Shown here: positions 36,232 through 44,000 of the stretch, in pieces
How the letters are laid out: every line of letters begins with the position of its first letter
Numbering within the stretch: the stretch's first letter is position 1
NCBI RefSeq assembly: GCF_003286915.1
Contig: NZ_QMFY01000014.1
Coordinates: 100,040 to 164,039, forward strand
Direction of reading: 5' to 3'
Source of the DNA: Pseudochryseolinea flava
GTDB lineage: Bacteria; Bacteroidota; Bacteroidia; Cytophagales; Cyclobacteriaceae
Length of the DNA: 64,000 nucleotides
Program-made: the position numbers and the translations under genes
Notes under the pieces: model-generated
Told to the model about the DNA's origin: nothing
Database searches by the model: none
The model's input: only the letters and a program-made list of their open reading frames with translations

Positions 36232-37188
36232 TTAGAGTTGTTCGGTCTTTTCTGGAGCAGGTTTGCTGATTCCTTTGCTTACAGCCATCAACTCGTGAAT
36301 TGTTCGTTTCATGTTGTCGGGAGAACCATCAAGGAAAATCATATTGCCTTGTCCCTCATCCGCGAAGTGACGGAGTGATTCAGTCCACATGGAGAATAAG
36401 ATGAAAGATGAGTCAAGATTGGCCATCTCCATTTCTTTTGCTGCTTGCGAAATACCTTTGGCGACTTCTTCACGGAACAGTGCAACACCTTGTCCTCTTA
36501 ATTGTGATGCGACTTTTTCCGCTTCTGCGGCGATCTTAATCGCATTACCGTCGGCTTCTGCCGCTTTTGTTTTTGTGATCAACAGTGCTTGACCCTCGTT
36601 CTCTGCTGCGGCACGGAGGTTGTTTGAAGCCACAACACGCGCCATGGATTTCATAATCGTCTCATCAAATGCAATGTCATTTAATTGTAAGTCGATCAGG
36701 TGGTAGCCCCAGCCTTCTAGCGTTTGGTCAAGTTGTAGCTTCACTTCTTGAACGATTTCCGTACGCAATGCCAGAATCTCTGACTGCTTTTTTGTGGCAA
36801 CGAAACTTCTTATTGAGCCTTCAATTGTACGTGTCAATGCCGTGTTAAAACTGTACCGATCGACGAATTTAAAAGCAACGTTCTTGATGGTTTCTTCGCG
36901 TTGATCGACAACGGAGAACAATAGCATCGCTTTAAAATTTACATTGGCCTGGTCAATCGTTGTCGCTTGGAAGGATAAATCCACGGACTGGTTTTGTACC
37001 GATATTTTCGCGTAGATATTTTCAATAAGCGGGATTCGAACATTTAATCCGGGGCGTAGTATCCTTTGAAATTTTCCGAATATCGTCACAACGGCAATGT
37101 ATCCTTGTTGTACGGTAACGAACATCGCGAAAACAAATATGACGCCTACCACGAGCGCGGCAATTACAATAATGTCTGAAATTTCCAT
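36232..37188 (-). CDS. SPFH/band 7 (stomatin-like) membrane protein
   Basis: 318-residue protein with one N-terminal membrane helix (about 5-28), the SPFH domain (VQQGYIAVVTIFGKFQRILRPGLN near 28-50 and on to about 190), and a long alpha-helical region rich in Ala/Glu (AAENEGQALLITKTKAAEADGNA, about 195-250) that drives oligomer rings. Members organise membrane microdomains and modulate proteases or channels. No NfeD-type partner is next to it. It is a single-gene unit with its own terminator, and 327 bp of non-coding DNA lie upstream. Confidence 0.88.
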   Translation of the reverse strand: MEISDIIVIAALVVGVIFVFAMFVTVQQGYIAVVTIFGKFQRILRPGLNVRIPLIENIYAKISVQNQSVDLSFQATTIDQANVNFKAMLLFSVVDQREETIKNVAFKFVDRYSFNTALTRTIEGSIRSFVATKKQSEILALRTEIVQEVKLQLDQTLEGWGYHLIDLQLNDIAFDETIMKSMARVVASNNLRAAAENEGQALLITKTKAAEADGNAIKIAAEAEKVASQLRGQGVALFREEVAKGISQAAKEMEMANLDSSFILFSMWTESLRHFADEGQGNMIFLDGSPDNMKRTIHELMAVSKGISKPAPEKTEQL

Positions 37189-37515
37189 GTTAAAATTTAA
37201 ATTGGGTTAGTCTTAAGTATAATATGTGATATGAACGCTATTCAATAATGAAAGCGATTTTTGTTTTGAGAATCAGTTCGAGAGAAGAAGATGCGTGCGT
37301 GATAAAAGTGAAGATGCCGATTGGCGGTGAAAGCTCTTGAGCTTCATGTTTTATTTTGGGGTAATACTATGAATAGAAACGGCCCGCACATCCGTGGAGT
37401 TGCGCGCGGCGAAGATTTTGACAGCGGCCACTAGAAAATAAAATTTAGTTTTTTATTGGTTACCTATGTGGGGCTGATTGTCTCGGCTTACACTATTGAA
37501 TGTAGCACCAAGCCT
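37189..37515. other. 327-bp gap with no gene found
   Basis: Contains a short perfect palindrome AAGCTC-TT-GAGCTT (37331-37344) and, at the right end, GCACCAA/TTGGTGC spanning the stop of the acetyltransferase gene. No promoter box or conserved element was recognised; it must contain the SPFH promoter. Confidence 0.5.
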
Positions 37516-37821
37516 TTATTGGTGCCAATGTTGATTCCAGATGTCGTTGTATTTTTCGGGATGTCTTTTAAATTGCGCGAGCACATAAGGGCAGAGTGGG
37601 ACAACTTTTAAGTTATTTTGTCGGGCGTAGTCGACCATGGTTGCCAGTAAATTTCCTGCTACGCCCTGTCCCTGGAGTTGTTCCTTTACCTCCGTGTGAT
37701 AAACGACTAGGTTTTGGTCAATGATCGCAACGGCCATTTCGGCTAGCCTTGTTTGATTTTCTTCTATCACAAAAGCACCGCGGCGGTTATTTTCTAATTT
37801 CAATTGAATCCGGTTGTCCAT
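37516..37821 (-). CDS. Small GNAT acetyltransferase (YjdJ/Gcn5L-like)
   Basis: 101-residue acyltransferase of the short GNAT_acetyltransf_3 type. The acetyl-CoA loop is QLQGQGVAGNLLATMVDYAR (about 47-66), and the conserved end LKVVPLCPYVLAQFKRHPEKY (about 71-91) is diagnostic. Such proteins are about 90-100 residues long. The substrate is unknown. The gene stands alone between two non-coding stretches. Confidence 0.88.
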   Translation of the reverse strand: MDNRIQLKLENNRRGAFVIEENQTRLAEMAVAIIDQNLVVYHTEVKEQLQGQGVAGNLLATMVDYARQNNLKVVPLCPYVLAQFKRHPEKYNDIWNQHWHQ

Positions 37822-37980
37822 ATTTTATTTAATATTTCTAAAAGCCAGTCAAAGCTACGACCTTAAGTTTAAGTCAATCTTGAAATAGGTTAAGAAATCG
37901 CATTTGTTGCAGTGAAAATGACGGAAATTTTTGGTTTTTAGATACTGATTTTTTTTAGCCAAAAATGTGATAGATTTTTG

Positions 37981-37988
37981 TATCTTCG
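37981..37988 (+). promoter_or_regulatory. -7 box TATCTTCG
   Basis: TATCTTCG is one base from the Bacteroidota consensus and lies 54 bp before the lipoprotein start at 38043. The same octamer occurs on the minus strand before the rhomboid gene (62346-62353). T-rich sequence precedes it but no clear -33 TTTG. Confidence 0.4.
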
Positions 37989-38042
37989 TTGAACATAAAG
38001 CCTTCATCGACTTTACGATTCAACATTAGGAACCCCGAGAAT

Positions 38043-38477
38043 ATGAGCCGACTCGTTCTGATGCTGGTCATTTTGTTTTCCGTACTATCCTGTACCGAAA
38101 GCCAGATAATCCATGACAAAAAGATACTTTTAACTTCCACGCGATGGCGCCTTCAACAGGGAATGGGCTTTCAACGGAGCGATTGGACTTTTAAAAAGGA
38201 TGGAACTTATGTAGATGCACCGGTCGAAACTGACGGCAAAAAGAATTACATCATCGTTGGTGAGTGGCGCATGAAAAGTCCCGATGAGATAATTCTCAGA
38301 CAAGAACAAATGATTGTGAAAGGAAGGATGATTGACATCGAAGACGAGAAATACAATTATCACATCCTCCGTATCACTACATTATCAAACACCAGGCTTG
38401 AAGGTTCTCTGAGGCATAATGCGGATTTTGAACACGCATTGTTTGCTGAATCAATGACCTTTCTTGCTGAAAAATAG
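38043..38477 (+). CDS. Small lipoprotein, lipocalin-like fold possible
   Basis: 144-residue predicted lipoprotein: leader MSRLVLMLVILFSVLSC with lipobox VLSC (Cys 17). The body has alternating short strands (STRWRLQQG, DWTFKKDGTY, YIIVGEWRMKSPDEIILR) reminiscent of lipocalin-like META/DUF4923-type bacterial proteins, where W-x-L and F-x-x-D-G-x-Y marks recur. ATG 38043 is chosen over an in-frame upstream ATG at 37989 because it opens the signal peptide and leaves room for the promoter. Function unknown. Next gene starts 24 bp downstream. Confidence 0.75.
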   Translation: MSRLVLMLVILFSVLSCTESQIIHDKKILLTSTRWRLQQGMGFQRSDWTFKKDGTYVDAPVETDGKKNYIIVGEWRMKSPDEIILRQEQMIVKGRMIDIEDEKYNYHILRITTLSNTRLEGSLRHNADFEHALFAESMTFLAEK

Positions 38478-38501
38478 CGTTTGCTGACTACCATCAATTT
38501 C

Positions 38502-38750
38502 ATGAAAATTACGCGGTTCATTACGCCATTAAAGTTGGGGATATGTTTGGTTGTCATTGGATTGATTTACAGTGTAGCCATTGCGGGAATTCCGCCGCAA
38601 GATCCTCCTCCACACATTCAAGCACGTTATGATAGGGATGTAATGATTGGTGAATGGCTCCTGTATGTAGGCATGGCTTGTATTCTTGTGGGTGTAGTAA
38701 TTAAAATTTTTCGCAAAATCTTAACGTCATCGCGTTCTCATGGCGGCTAG
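38502..38750 (+). CDS. Small two-helix membrane protein, unknown
   Basis: 82 residues from ATG 38502 with two hydrophobic helices (about 10-28 and 55-73) joined by a Pro-rich periplasmic loop (IPPQDPPPHIQARYDRD). It overlaps the NUDIX gene by 11 bp, so the two are probably translated together. No family recognised. Confidence 0.6.
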   Translation: MKITRFITPLKLGICLVVIGLIYSVAIAGIPPQDPPPHIQARYDRDVMIGEWLLYVGMACILVGVVIKIFRKILTSSRSHGG

Positions 38751-39267
38751 CGGAAAACATATCCTGAAGTTTTGCCCTAAATGTGGAAAGCCGTTGGTTT
38801 CAAAATCCATAGAAGGTAAATCACGACTTTGCTGTGCGGACAATGATTGTGGTTATATATTTTGGAATAATCCAATCCCTGTCGTAGCAATGATTGTAGA
38901 AACCTCACAGGGTATTGTCTTGGCCCACAATAAACTTGCGCCGAAGGGAATGTACTCAGTGATTACTGGCTTTTTGGAGTCGGCGGAGTCGCCGGAGGAA
39001 GCTGCCATTCGTGAGACCAAAGAGGAGCTCGGTTTGGATACAGATCAAATTACATTCATCGGCATGTATCCTTTTGTGAAAACAAATCAACTCTTGATCG
39101 CCTACCACATCATGGCCAGTGGCGAAGTTATGATCAATGATGAACTTGACGATTTTAAAGTGGTTCAGAAAGACGTACTTCATGGCTGGCGCGACACAAA
39201 TCGTTTTGAGGTAGCACAATGGCTTCAGCGATTAAGCGTTCTTGCCGATGGCGTTTCACTCCTCTAG
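38740..39267 (+). CDS. NUDIX hydrolase with zinc ribbon (NudC-like)
   Basis: 175-residue hydrolase. An N-terminal zinc ribbon (CPKCGKPL...CCADNDCGY, residues 12-38) precedes a NUDIX domain whose box GFLESAESPEEAAIRETKEE (about 76-95) has all key Glu residues, followed by LGL. The layout resembles the C-terminal half of NADH pyrophosphatase NudC, lacking its N-terminal domain and, as far as visible, the SQPWPFPxS motif. Substrate may be NADH or another nucleoside diphosphate derivative. It overlaps both neighbours (11 bp upstream, 20 bp downstream). Confidence 0.85.
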   Translation: MAASGKHILKFCPKCGKPLVSKSIEGKSRLCCADNDCGYIFWNNPIPVVAMIVETSQGIVLAHNKLAPKGMYSVITGFLESAESPEEAAIRETKEELGLDTDQITFIGMYPFVKTNQLLIAYHIMASGEVMINDELDDFKVVQKDVLHGWRDTNRFEVAQWLQRLSVLADGVSLL

Positions 39268-39610
39268 CATATCAAGAAAGACACAGATTTTGAATTTCCT
39301 TAGGTATATATTAAACGGTGCTGTCTTCCTTTGCATGGTATGGTGGATTGTTTTGTCATTTACGATGATCACACAATATCCTCCTTGCGATCATGTAGCC
39401 GATGTGGTGTTTAGTCAACTTAAAAATGTGTCGCGCTTTACCGTGCCGCTATTGATTGCGATTACGGTGATAAATTTTGTTTGGGAGCGTAAGATGATGA
39501 AAGCGAAGACCACTCAATACCTTTACTTCTTGCTATTCCATCTCGGCTATTGTAGCCTCATCTTTATATACACCGCATATTTGCTAAATAGCCACTGCGT
39601 TTTGTTTTGA
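39248..39610 (+). CDS. Three-helix membrane protein, unknown
   Basis: 120 residues from ATG 39248, overlapping the NUDIX stop by 20 bp. Hydrophobic helices lie at about 18-38 (GAVFLCMVWWIVLSF), 62-80 (FTVPLLIAITVINFVW) and 92-112 (YLYFLLFHLGYCSLIFIYTAYLL). The start is uncertain; a later TTG is possible. No family recognised; the overlap suggests coupling to the NUDIX gene. Confidence 0.6.
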   Translation: MAFHSSSISRKTQILNFLRYILNGAVFLCMVWWIVLSFTMITQYPPCDHVADVVFSQLKNVSRFTVPLLIAITVINFVWERKMMKAKTTQYLYFLLFHLGYCSLIFIYTAYLLNSHCVLF

Positions 39611-39704
39611 TTCCCTTTTTTTGATTGCATTTTCTGCAAAAGAAAATTTATGACTACCATACTTTGGTAAACGTCGCTTCGTTTTGAAATCAAATCTCTA
39701 ACCT

Positions 39705-41123
39705 TTGCGAATCGTTACCTCAATCTTGCTCCTGTTGTATTGTGTTCATGCAGGATGCCAAACTACCGAAGAAGTATTCTTGTTAAAAGACAAGGCGGTC
39801 GGAGATTTACGCCTGTTGCAGTCATCACTGTATGAAATTCATCCAAGCGTATTTCGTTATACGTCAAAAGGTACATTTGATGACCACTTTCAAAAGGCGT
39901 GTGAAGCCATTGGCGATTCGATTTCTGAGCTCGCGTTTGCGAGGGATGTTGCTTCATTGATAGCCATGGTTCGCTGTGGCCATACCTTTGCGATGTTTCC
40001 TCAGAATAGAGAAATTAGACACGTTATTCCGCTTGAATTTAGAATTATTAATGATCGAATATATGTAATCAACAGCGGAGCGCAGCAGCATATCCCAGCA
40101 GGCGCGGAGGTCGTGCATATCAACGGAACCACTAGTTTGTCTTTGCTACAACAATTGCGCGCCGTCGAAGTGTCCGATGGCTTTGTGACAACCACGAAAG
40201 ACCGGCGCATCGAGCGATTCTTTAAATGGTACTACGCCGCTTATATCGGACAGCCTAATCAGTTTATCGTTCAATATAGACATTCTGGAAATCTAGCGAC
40301 CACAACGGTGAATGGCGTTAGTGGCAAAGATCTAGGGACAAATCAAAGCGTTGTGGAACGAAAGCCTTATTCGTTCACCATCGATACCACGAAAAGTGTC
40401 GGCGTGTTACGCATTGAGTCTTTTCTCGCAAAGCACGTGAAGAAACGACACCATCAAAATTTGAAACGAACTGTTAAACATAGTTTTCGCGCGCTGGACG
40501 AATTGAAAGTTGACAATCTAGTAATTGATCTTCGCGGTAATACGGGGGGAATGACCTTTGTGCCTCCCTTCTTGTATAGCTTTTTAACCGATCAAGATTT
40601 TAAATTTAAGAACAAGCTTGTCTTTAAGCATGGTTACAGGTTTTCTCGTCCTGAAACTCTAAATCGCTCACGCTTCAGCGACTGGGTTAACCGTCAATTG
40701 ATGAAGGAGGTAAATGATACCACATTTGAGTGGACACTTCACAATAACACAAAGACTCGCTATAAAGCGCAACGTAAACCATTTCAAGGTAAAGTGTTTG
40801 TGCTCGTCGATGGAATCACGAGTTCTGGCGCGGCTGAATTTGCCACGCTCGTGCATCACTTTAAAAGAGGTACGTTGATCGGCGAAGAATCTGGTGGCGA
40901 CTACAATGGTGTAACCGCGTATGACCGTACCTATTTGCAACTGCCAAATTCAAAAGTAGGTGTTTTAATAGCAGGCTATAGAAGTATTATGGCGTGGAAT
41001 GAAATTCAATATCACGGACACGGCGTACCTGTCGATTATGCGATAGCCCCAACGATCGAAGATGTATTGTTGGGCAAAGATTTAGAACTAGAGATTGTAT
41101 ACAACCTGATCGAAAGAAAATGA
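39705..41123 (+). CDS. S41-family (C-terminal-processing-like) peptidase
   Basis: 472-residue exported serine peptidase. The start is a TTG at 39705 leading into a hydrophobic leader (SILLLLYCVHAGCQ) with a possible lipid Cys 18. A PDZ-like part is at about 110-150 (VIPLEFRIINDRIYVINSG), and the S41 core has DNLVIDLRGNTGG near 268 and VLVDGITSSGAAEFATLV near 366, whose Ser after TS is the nucleophile. A motif resembling a -7 box (AACCTTTG, 39701-39708) overlaps the TTG, so the true start may be a little downstream. It overlaps the next gene by 4 bp. Confidence 0.85.
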   Translation: MRIVTSILLLLYCVHAGCQTTEEVFLLKDKAVGDLRLLQSSLYEIHPSVFRYTSKGTFDDHFQKACEAIGDSISELAFARDVASLIAMVRCGHTFAMFPQNREIRHVIPLEFRIINDRIYVINSGAQQHIPAGAEVVHINGTTSLSLLQQLRAVEVSDGFVTTTKDRRIERFFKWYYAAYIGQPNQFIVQYRHSGNLATTTVNGVSGKDLGTNQSVVERKPYSFTIDTTKSVGVLRIESFLAKHVKKRHHQNLKRTVKHSFRALDELKVDNLVIDLRGNTGGMTFVPPFLYSFLTDQDFKFKNKLVFKHGYRFSRPETLNRSRFSDWVNRQLMKEVNDTTFEWTLHNNTKTRYKAQRKPFQGKVFVLVDGITSSGAAEFATLVHHFKRGTLIGEESGGDYNGVTAYDRTYLQLPNSKVGVLIAGYRSIMAWNEIQYHGHGVPVDYAIAPTIEDVLLGKDLELEIVYNLIERK

Positions 41124-42022
41124 AATATACGGGGATAGTTTTGTTGATTATACTCACGTCGTGTGCCGATAAGAAGGTCGAGATTAGCGCGACAAAGGTT
41201 GCCGTAACGCCCAATGTTCCCGCGATTGCGTTTCATCGCGATTCTGCAATCTACTTGCAGCGTGAAAATCAAAAGCCGCTATTTGTTGTCAAAGGGTTTA
41301 GTCCGGCGATCTCTCCAGACGGAAAACAACTTACATTTCAGAAGTATAGCCTAAACAATGCGTCGGAAATTTTTATTATGGATTTAGCTTCGAAGAAGTG
41401 CGAACGCTTAAATGTGAGGAGTAATAATTTTCACGATGCGGTGTGGTCGCCGGATGGAATACACATTGCATTCAACGTTTTTGTCGACAGCGATTGGAAG
41501 ATTGGAATTATCAAAAGCAACAATGCTGATTTTAGGATTTTAAACGATCCGAGTGAATGGGGTATTCAAAAAATAACATGGGCAACTGACGGTAAATCGA
41601 TCATCGCACATTCATTCTTCAGCTTGTTAGAGATTAGTTTGGATGGACAGCCATTACAGCAAATGAATATTCGTGATAAGATCAGCGATAAGTTTAACTT
41701 GTCTGGCAATGATCGCTTTTGGGCAACCACAAACAAGAAAGGATTTTATTTTACTTGTGGTGTTAGAGAGAAGTCAAAAGGTAAAGAAAGATCCGTAAAG
41801 GCGGTGATGTACTACAATCGGAAAACTGATAAAGTAACAAGGTTGTCTCCGACAGACTGCTATGTTGATGATTTGTTTGTTGCAGACGATAGTACAATTT
41901 TCTTTTCCGCGTCGCCATTCGAAGGTGACACTGCTCATATTTACCGCTACGATCGCGAGCATGATAAACTCGACTTGTTCGTGCGTGGCGCAGATACGCC
42001 AACGTGGACAACAAAGCTGTAG
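41120..42022 (+). CDS. TolB-like PD40 beta-propeller lipoprotein
   Basis: 300-residue lipoprotein: leader ends in ILTSC (Cys 15), followed by PD40/WD40-like repeats with the SPDGK signature (AISPDGKQLTFQ near 69, WSPDGIHIAFN near 110, WATDGKSIIAHS near 155). It is probably a periplasmic binding or sensing propeller. The 4-bp ATGA overlap with the S41 peptidase gene implies a joint role, for instance handling the peptidase substrate (inference). A strong terminator follows 20 bp after the stop. Confidence 0.8.
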   Translation: MKYTGIVLLIILTSCADKKVEISATKVAVTPNVPAIAFHRDSAIYLQRENQKPLFVVKGFSPAISPDGKQLTFQKYSLNNASEIFIMDLASKKCERLNVRSNNFHDAVWSPDGIHIAFNVFVDSDWKIGIIKSNNADFRILNDPSEWGIQKITWATDGKSIIAHSFFSLLEISLDGQPLQQMNIRDKISDKFNLSGNDRFWATTNKKGFYFTCGVREKSKGKERSVKAVMYYNRKTDKVTRLSPTDCYVDDLFVADDSTIFFSASPFEGDTAHIYRYDREHDKLDLFVRGADTPTWTTKL

Positions 42023-42042
42023 GTAATACGAAGTCCTACAAT

Positions 42043-42098
42043 CTCGAAACCAGCGTTCGTAGCAAGGTCTTCTCCGAACGCTAGTTGTTTCGAGTTTT
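42043..42098 (+). terminator. Two-part intrinsic terminator after the S41/PD40 operon
   Basis: CTCGAAAC pairs with GTTTCGAG (42043-42050 and 42087-42094) and, inside it, AGCGTTCG with CGAACGCT (42052-42059 and 42075-42082), ending in TTTT. It lies between convergent genes and may also serve the minus-strand acyltransferase. Confidence 0.82.
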
Positions 42099-42108
42099 CT
42101 AAAGATGG

Positions 42109-43206
42109 TTATACTATTGCGTTTGATTGTATTGCCATATCTTCTCTTTTGGCGCTATTGATCTTCAAGCCAAAGAGCATTCTGAATAATCGAATTCGTC
42201 TAATCACAAATTCATAAAATCCAAAACAGCCAACAAACGTGAATATCGAGACGAGGACAAACTGAATGCGTACGTCGATATCAAGATTGAACACCAGAAA
42301 CGAACCCAAGAACAGGAAGATCATGTGAATGATGTAGATGGGATAAGCTGCTTCACTGAGGTATCGCAACGCTTGACTTGGCTTGTTCAGGTAGCGATAG
42401 GCAAACGCTAGTACCGACAATATCCAGCAATCCGATTCAGTGACCAACAAGTACACAGGCACATTCATTTGGAAATAAAGAAGACGGACCAATAGCAGTA
42501 CCGTTGCGATGGACAGGAAAGCCCATTTCCATCGTACGATCATATTCCAGAAAGCTTGGCCGCTGAGAATAAAGCAGAACCCAAAGAAGAACGCAATCAA
42601 GCCGAGGAAGTAGCCGTGCCATGTAAGCGCATACAGTTCATAGGGAAATGGTTTGATAATCAAAGCTTCGGCCACAAAGGCCCCAATCATCACGAGTACG
42701 CCTAATGGATGGCTTATCGTTTTGCGAATCGCTTGTGCCACTTTGCCATTTTCGTTTTTCTTCATGTAATAAAAGAGTGGCGTGAAGATGAGTACGTAGC
42801 TAAAGATGTTACCTAAAAACCAAAGGTGATCGGGGCCTGGCGTATAGGTGTAAGTGAGTTTGTAGTGATGCTGCCATACATAGTGATGAAGCGGCACGAT
42901 CACAAAAAAGCCAAAGATGAATGGCAATAGAATTCGCGCGGAGCGTTCACCCAGTAGCTGCTGCCAGTTTCTATTTTGCAACGCAAAGTAAACGCCCATC
43001 CCAGAAACGAAGAATAGCAGCGGGATTCTCCAAATGTTTAACATCGACATGGGAATCCAAAGCGATCCCCATGTTTTTTCGTTGGCGATAAATCCGATCA
43101 TGATTCCCCATGATTGAAAACCAATCGCTATGTGATAGATCAAGAGCAGTCCAATGGCAATCACCCTTACCCAATCGATATCATGTCTTCTGTTCATTGT
43201 TGTCAT
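42109..43206 (-). CDS. Acyltransferase-3-family membrane protein
   Basis: 365-residue integral membrane protein with about ten helices. The N-terminal RRHDIDWVRVIAIGLLLIYH carries the family His (H21), and LLFFVSGMGVYFAL and PGPDHLWFLGNIFSYVLIF are typical of acyltransferase 3 (OafA/OpgC) proteins that O-acylate glycans or lipids at the membrane. Length is that of the membrane domain alone, with no SGNH extension. It is probably co-transcribed with the ankyrin lipoprotein whose stop lies 25 bp upstream. Acceptor unknown. Confidence 0.85.
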   Translation of the reverse strand: MTTMNRRHDIDWVRVIAIGLLLIYHIAIGFQSWGIMIGFIANEKTWGSLWIPMSMLNIWRIPLLFFVSGMGVYFALQNRNWQQLLGERSARILLPFIFGFFVIVPLHHYVWQHHYKLTYTYTPGPDHLWFLGNIFSYVLIFTPLFYYMKKNENGKVAQAIRKTISHPLGVLVMIGAFVAEALIIKPFPYELYALTWHGYFLGLIAFFFGFCFILSGQAFWNMIVRWKWAFLSIATVLLLVRLLYFQMNVPVYLLVTESDCWILSVLAFAYRYLNKPSQALRYLSEAAYPIYIIHMIFLFLGSFLVFNLDIDVRIQFVLVSIFTFVGCFGFYEFVIRRIRLFRMLFGLKINSAKREDMAIQSNAIV

Positions 43207-43231
43207 AATCGTATTCGTCTGGTGTTATTTA

Positions 43232-43828
43232 TTATTTCAACATTGTCGCGATAACAGGTCTTGTTTTTTCGATGTAGGCATAGTCTAACTTTAAGCCCAT
43301 CGGTCCAAGTACTTTTCCCATCATGTCATAAGCGTCTTTCACATCGTTGAATGGCGCAGCAACAGATTCGTACGGCGTTGAACCATATTTATTCTTGATG
43401 GTTTTATCGGCGCCTTTGTCAAGAAGTACTTTTACAAGCTCGGGGCGGCAGAAGAATGCGCCAACGTGAAGAGCAGTAGACCCATCGTTGTTTTTGAAGT
43501 TGAGATCGGCACCTGCATCGATGAGGACTTTTGCAATTTCACGTTTGTCAAACAGCACAGCCGAGATAAGCGGGCTTGAGCCACCGAATGGATCCTTGGC
43601 GTTGATGTCTGAACCGGCTTTGATGTGTTGTTTTACCGCGTCGATGTTTTCAGTAATTACCGCAGTATGGATATCTACCGGTGGCGGCTCAACTTTCGTG
43701 CTCGTAGCGGTGCTGGTTTGGGCAGCCGTTTCTTTCTCTTTGCATGCGAAGGTCATTAAGGATACGATGACGAGGCTGATGCGCAATGTCGTTTTCAGGG
43801 CGTTCATGTTTTGAGTTTTCATGTTCAT
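43232..43828 (-). CDS. Ankyrin-repeat lipoprotein
   Basis: 198-residue predicted lipoprotein (leader ending LMTFAC near residue 29; several in-frame Met codons make the exact start uncertain). Three to four ankyrin repeats follow, e.g. AVITENIDAVKQHIKAGSDI, SPLISAVLFDKREIAKVLID and TALHVGAFFCRPELVKVLLD. It is a periplasmic protein-binding scaffold. It is divergent from the AraC-TPR fusion regulator 172 bp away, and the shared region has phased direct repeats, so it may be a target of that regulator. Confidence 0.85.
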   Translation of the reverse strand: MNMKTQNMNALKTTLRISLVIVSLMTFACKEKETAAQTSTATSTKVEPPPVDIHTAVITENIDAVKQHIKAGSDINAKDPFGGSSPLISAVLFDKREIAKVLIDAGADLNFKNNDGSTALHVGAFFCRPELVKVLLDKGADKTIKNKYGSTPYESVAAPFNDVKDAYDMMGKVLGPMGLKLDYAYIEKTRPVIATMLK

Positions 43829-43931
43829 TATGGTTTATGTCGTTTGTTTTTCGATGGTGTAAAGAACGGTTGAACACCTTGGAACAGGTGAATAGTTATG
43901 CGGCGAATACCATCAAGTTTGCGGTGATCAC

Positions 43932-43971
43932 TATAAATTATGACGAATTGATATAAATTATGATGCAATTA
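43932..43971. promoter_or_regulatory. 20-bp-phased direct repeat, candidate operator
   Basis: TATAAATTATGA is repeated at 43932-43943 and 43952-43963, 20 bp apart, and the similarity continues (CGAATT / TGCAATT). The pair is flanked by ATCACT (43927-43932) and AGTGAT (43971-43976), an inverted pair. It lies in the 172-bp region between the ankyrin gene and the AraC-TPR regulator and is a reasonable autoregulatory site. Confidence 0.5.
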
Positions 43972-44000
43972 GTGATGCAAACCTTTATTTTGAGCAAAAA

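Noticed and set aside
43829..44000. Considered as encoding a small gene between ankyrin and AraC-TPR genes
   Set aside because: No frame of useful length; AT-rich and repeat-containing, so treated as regulatory.
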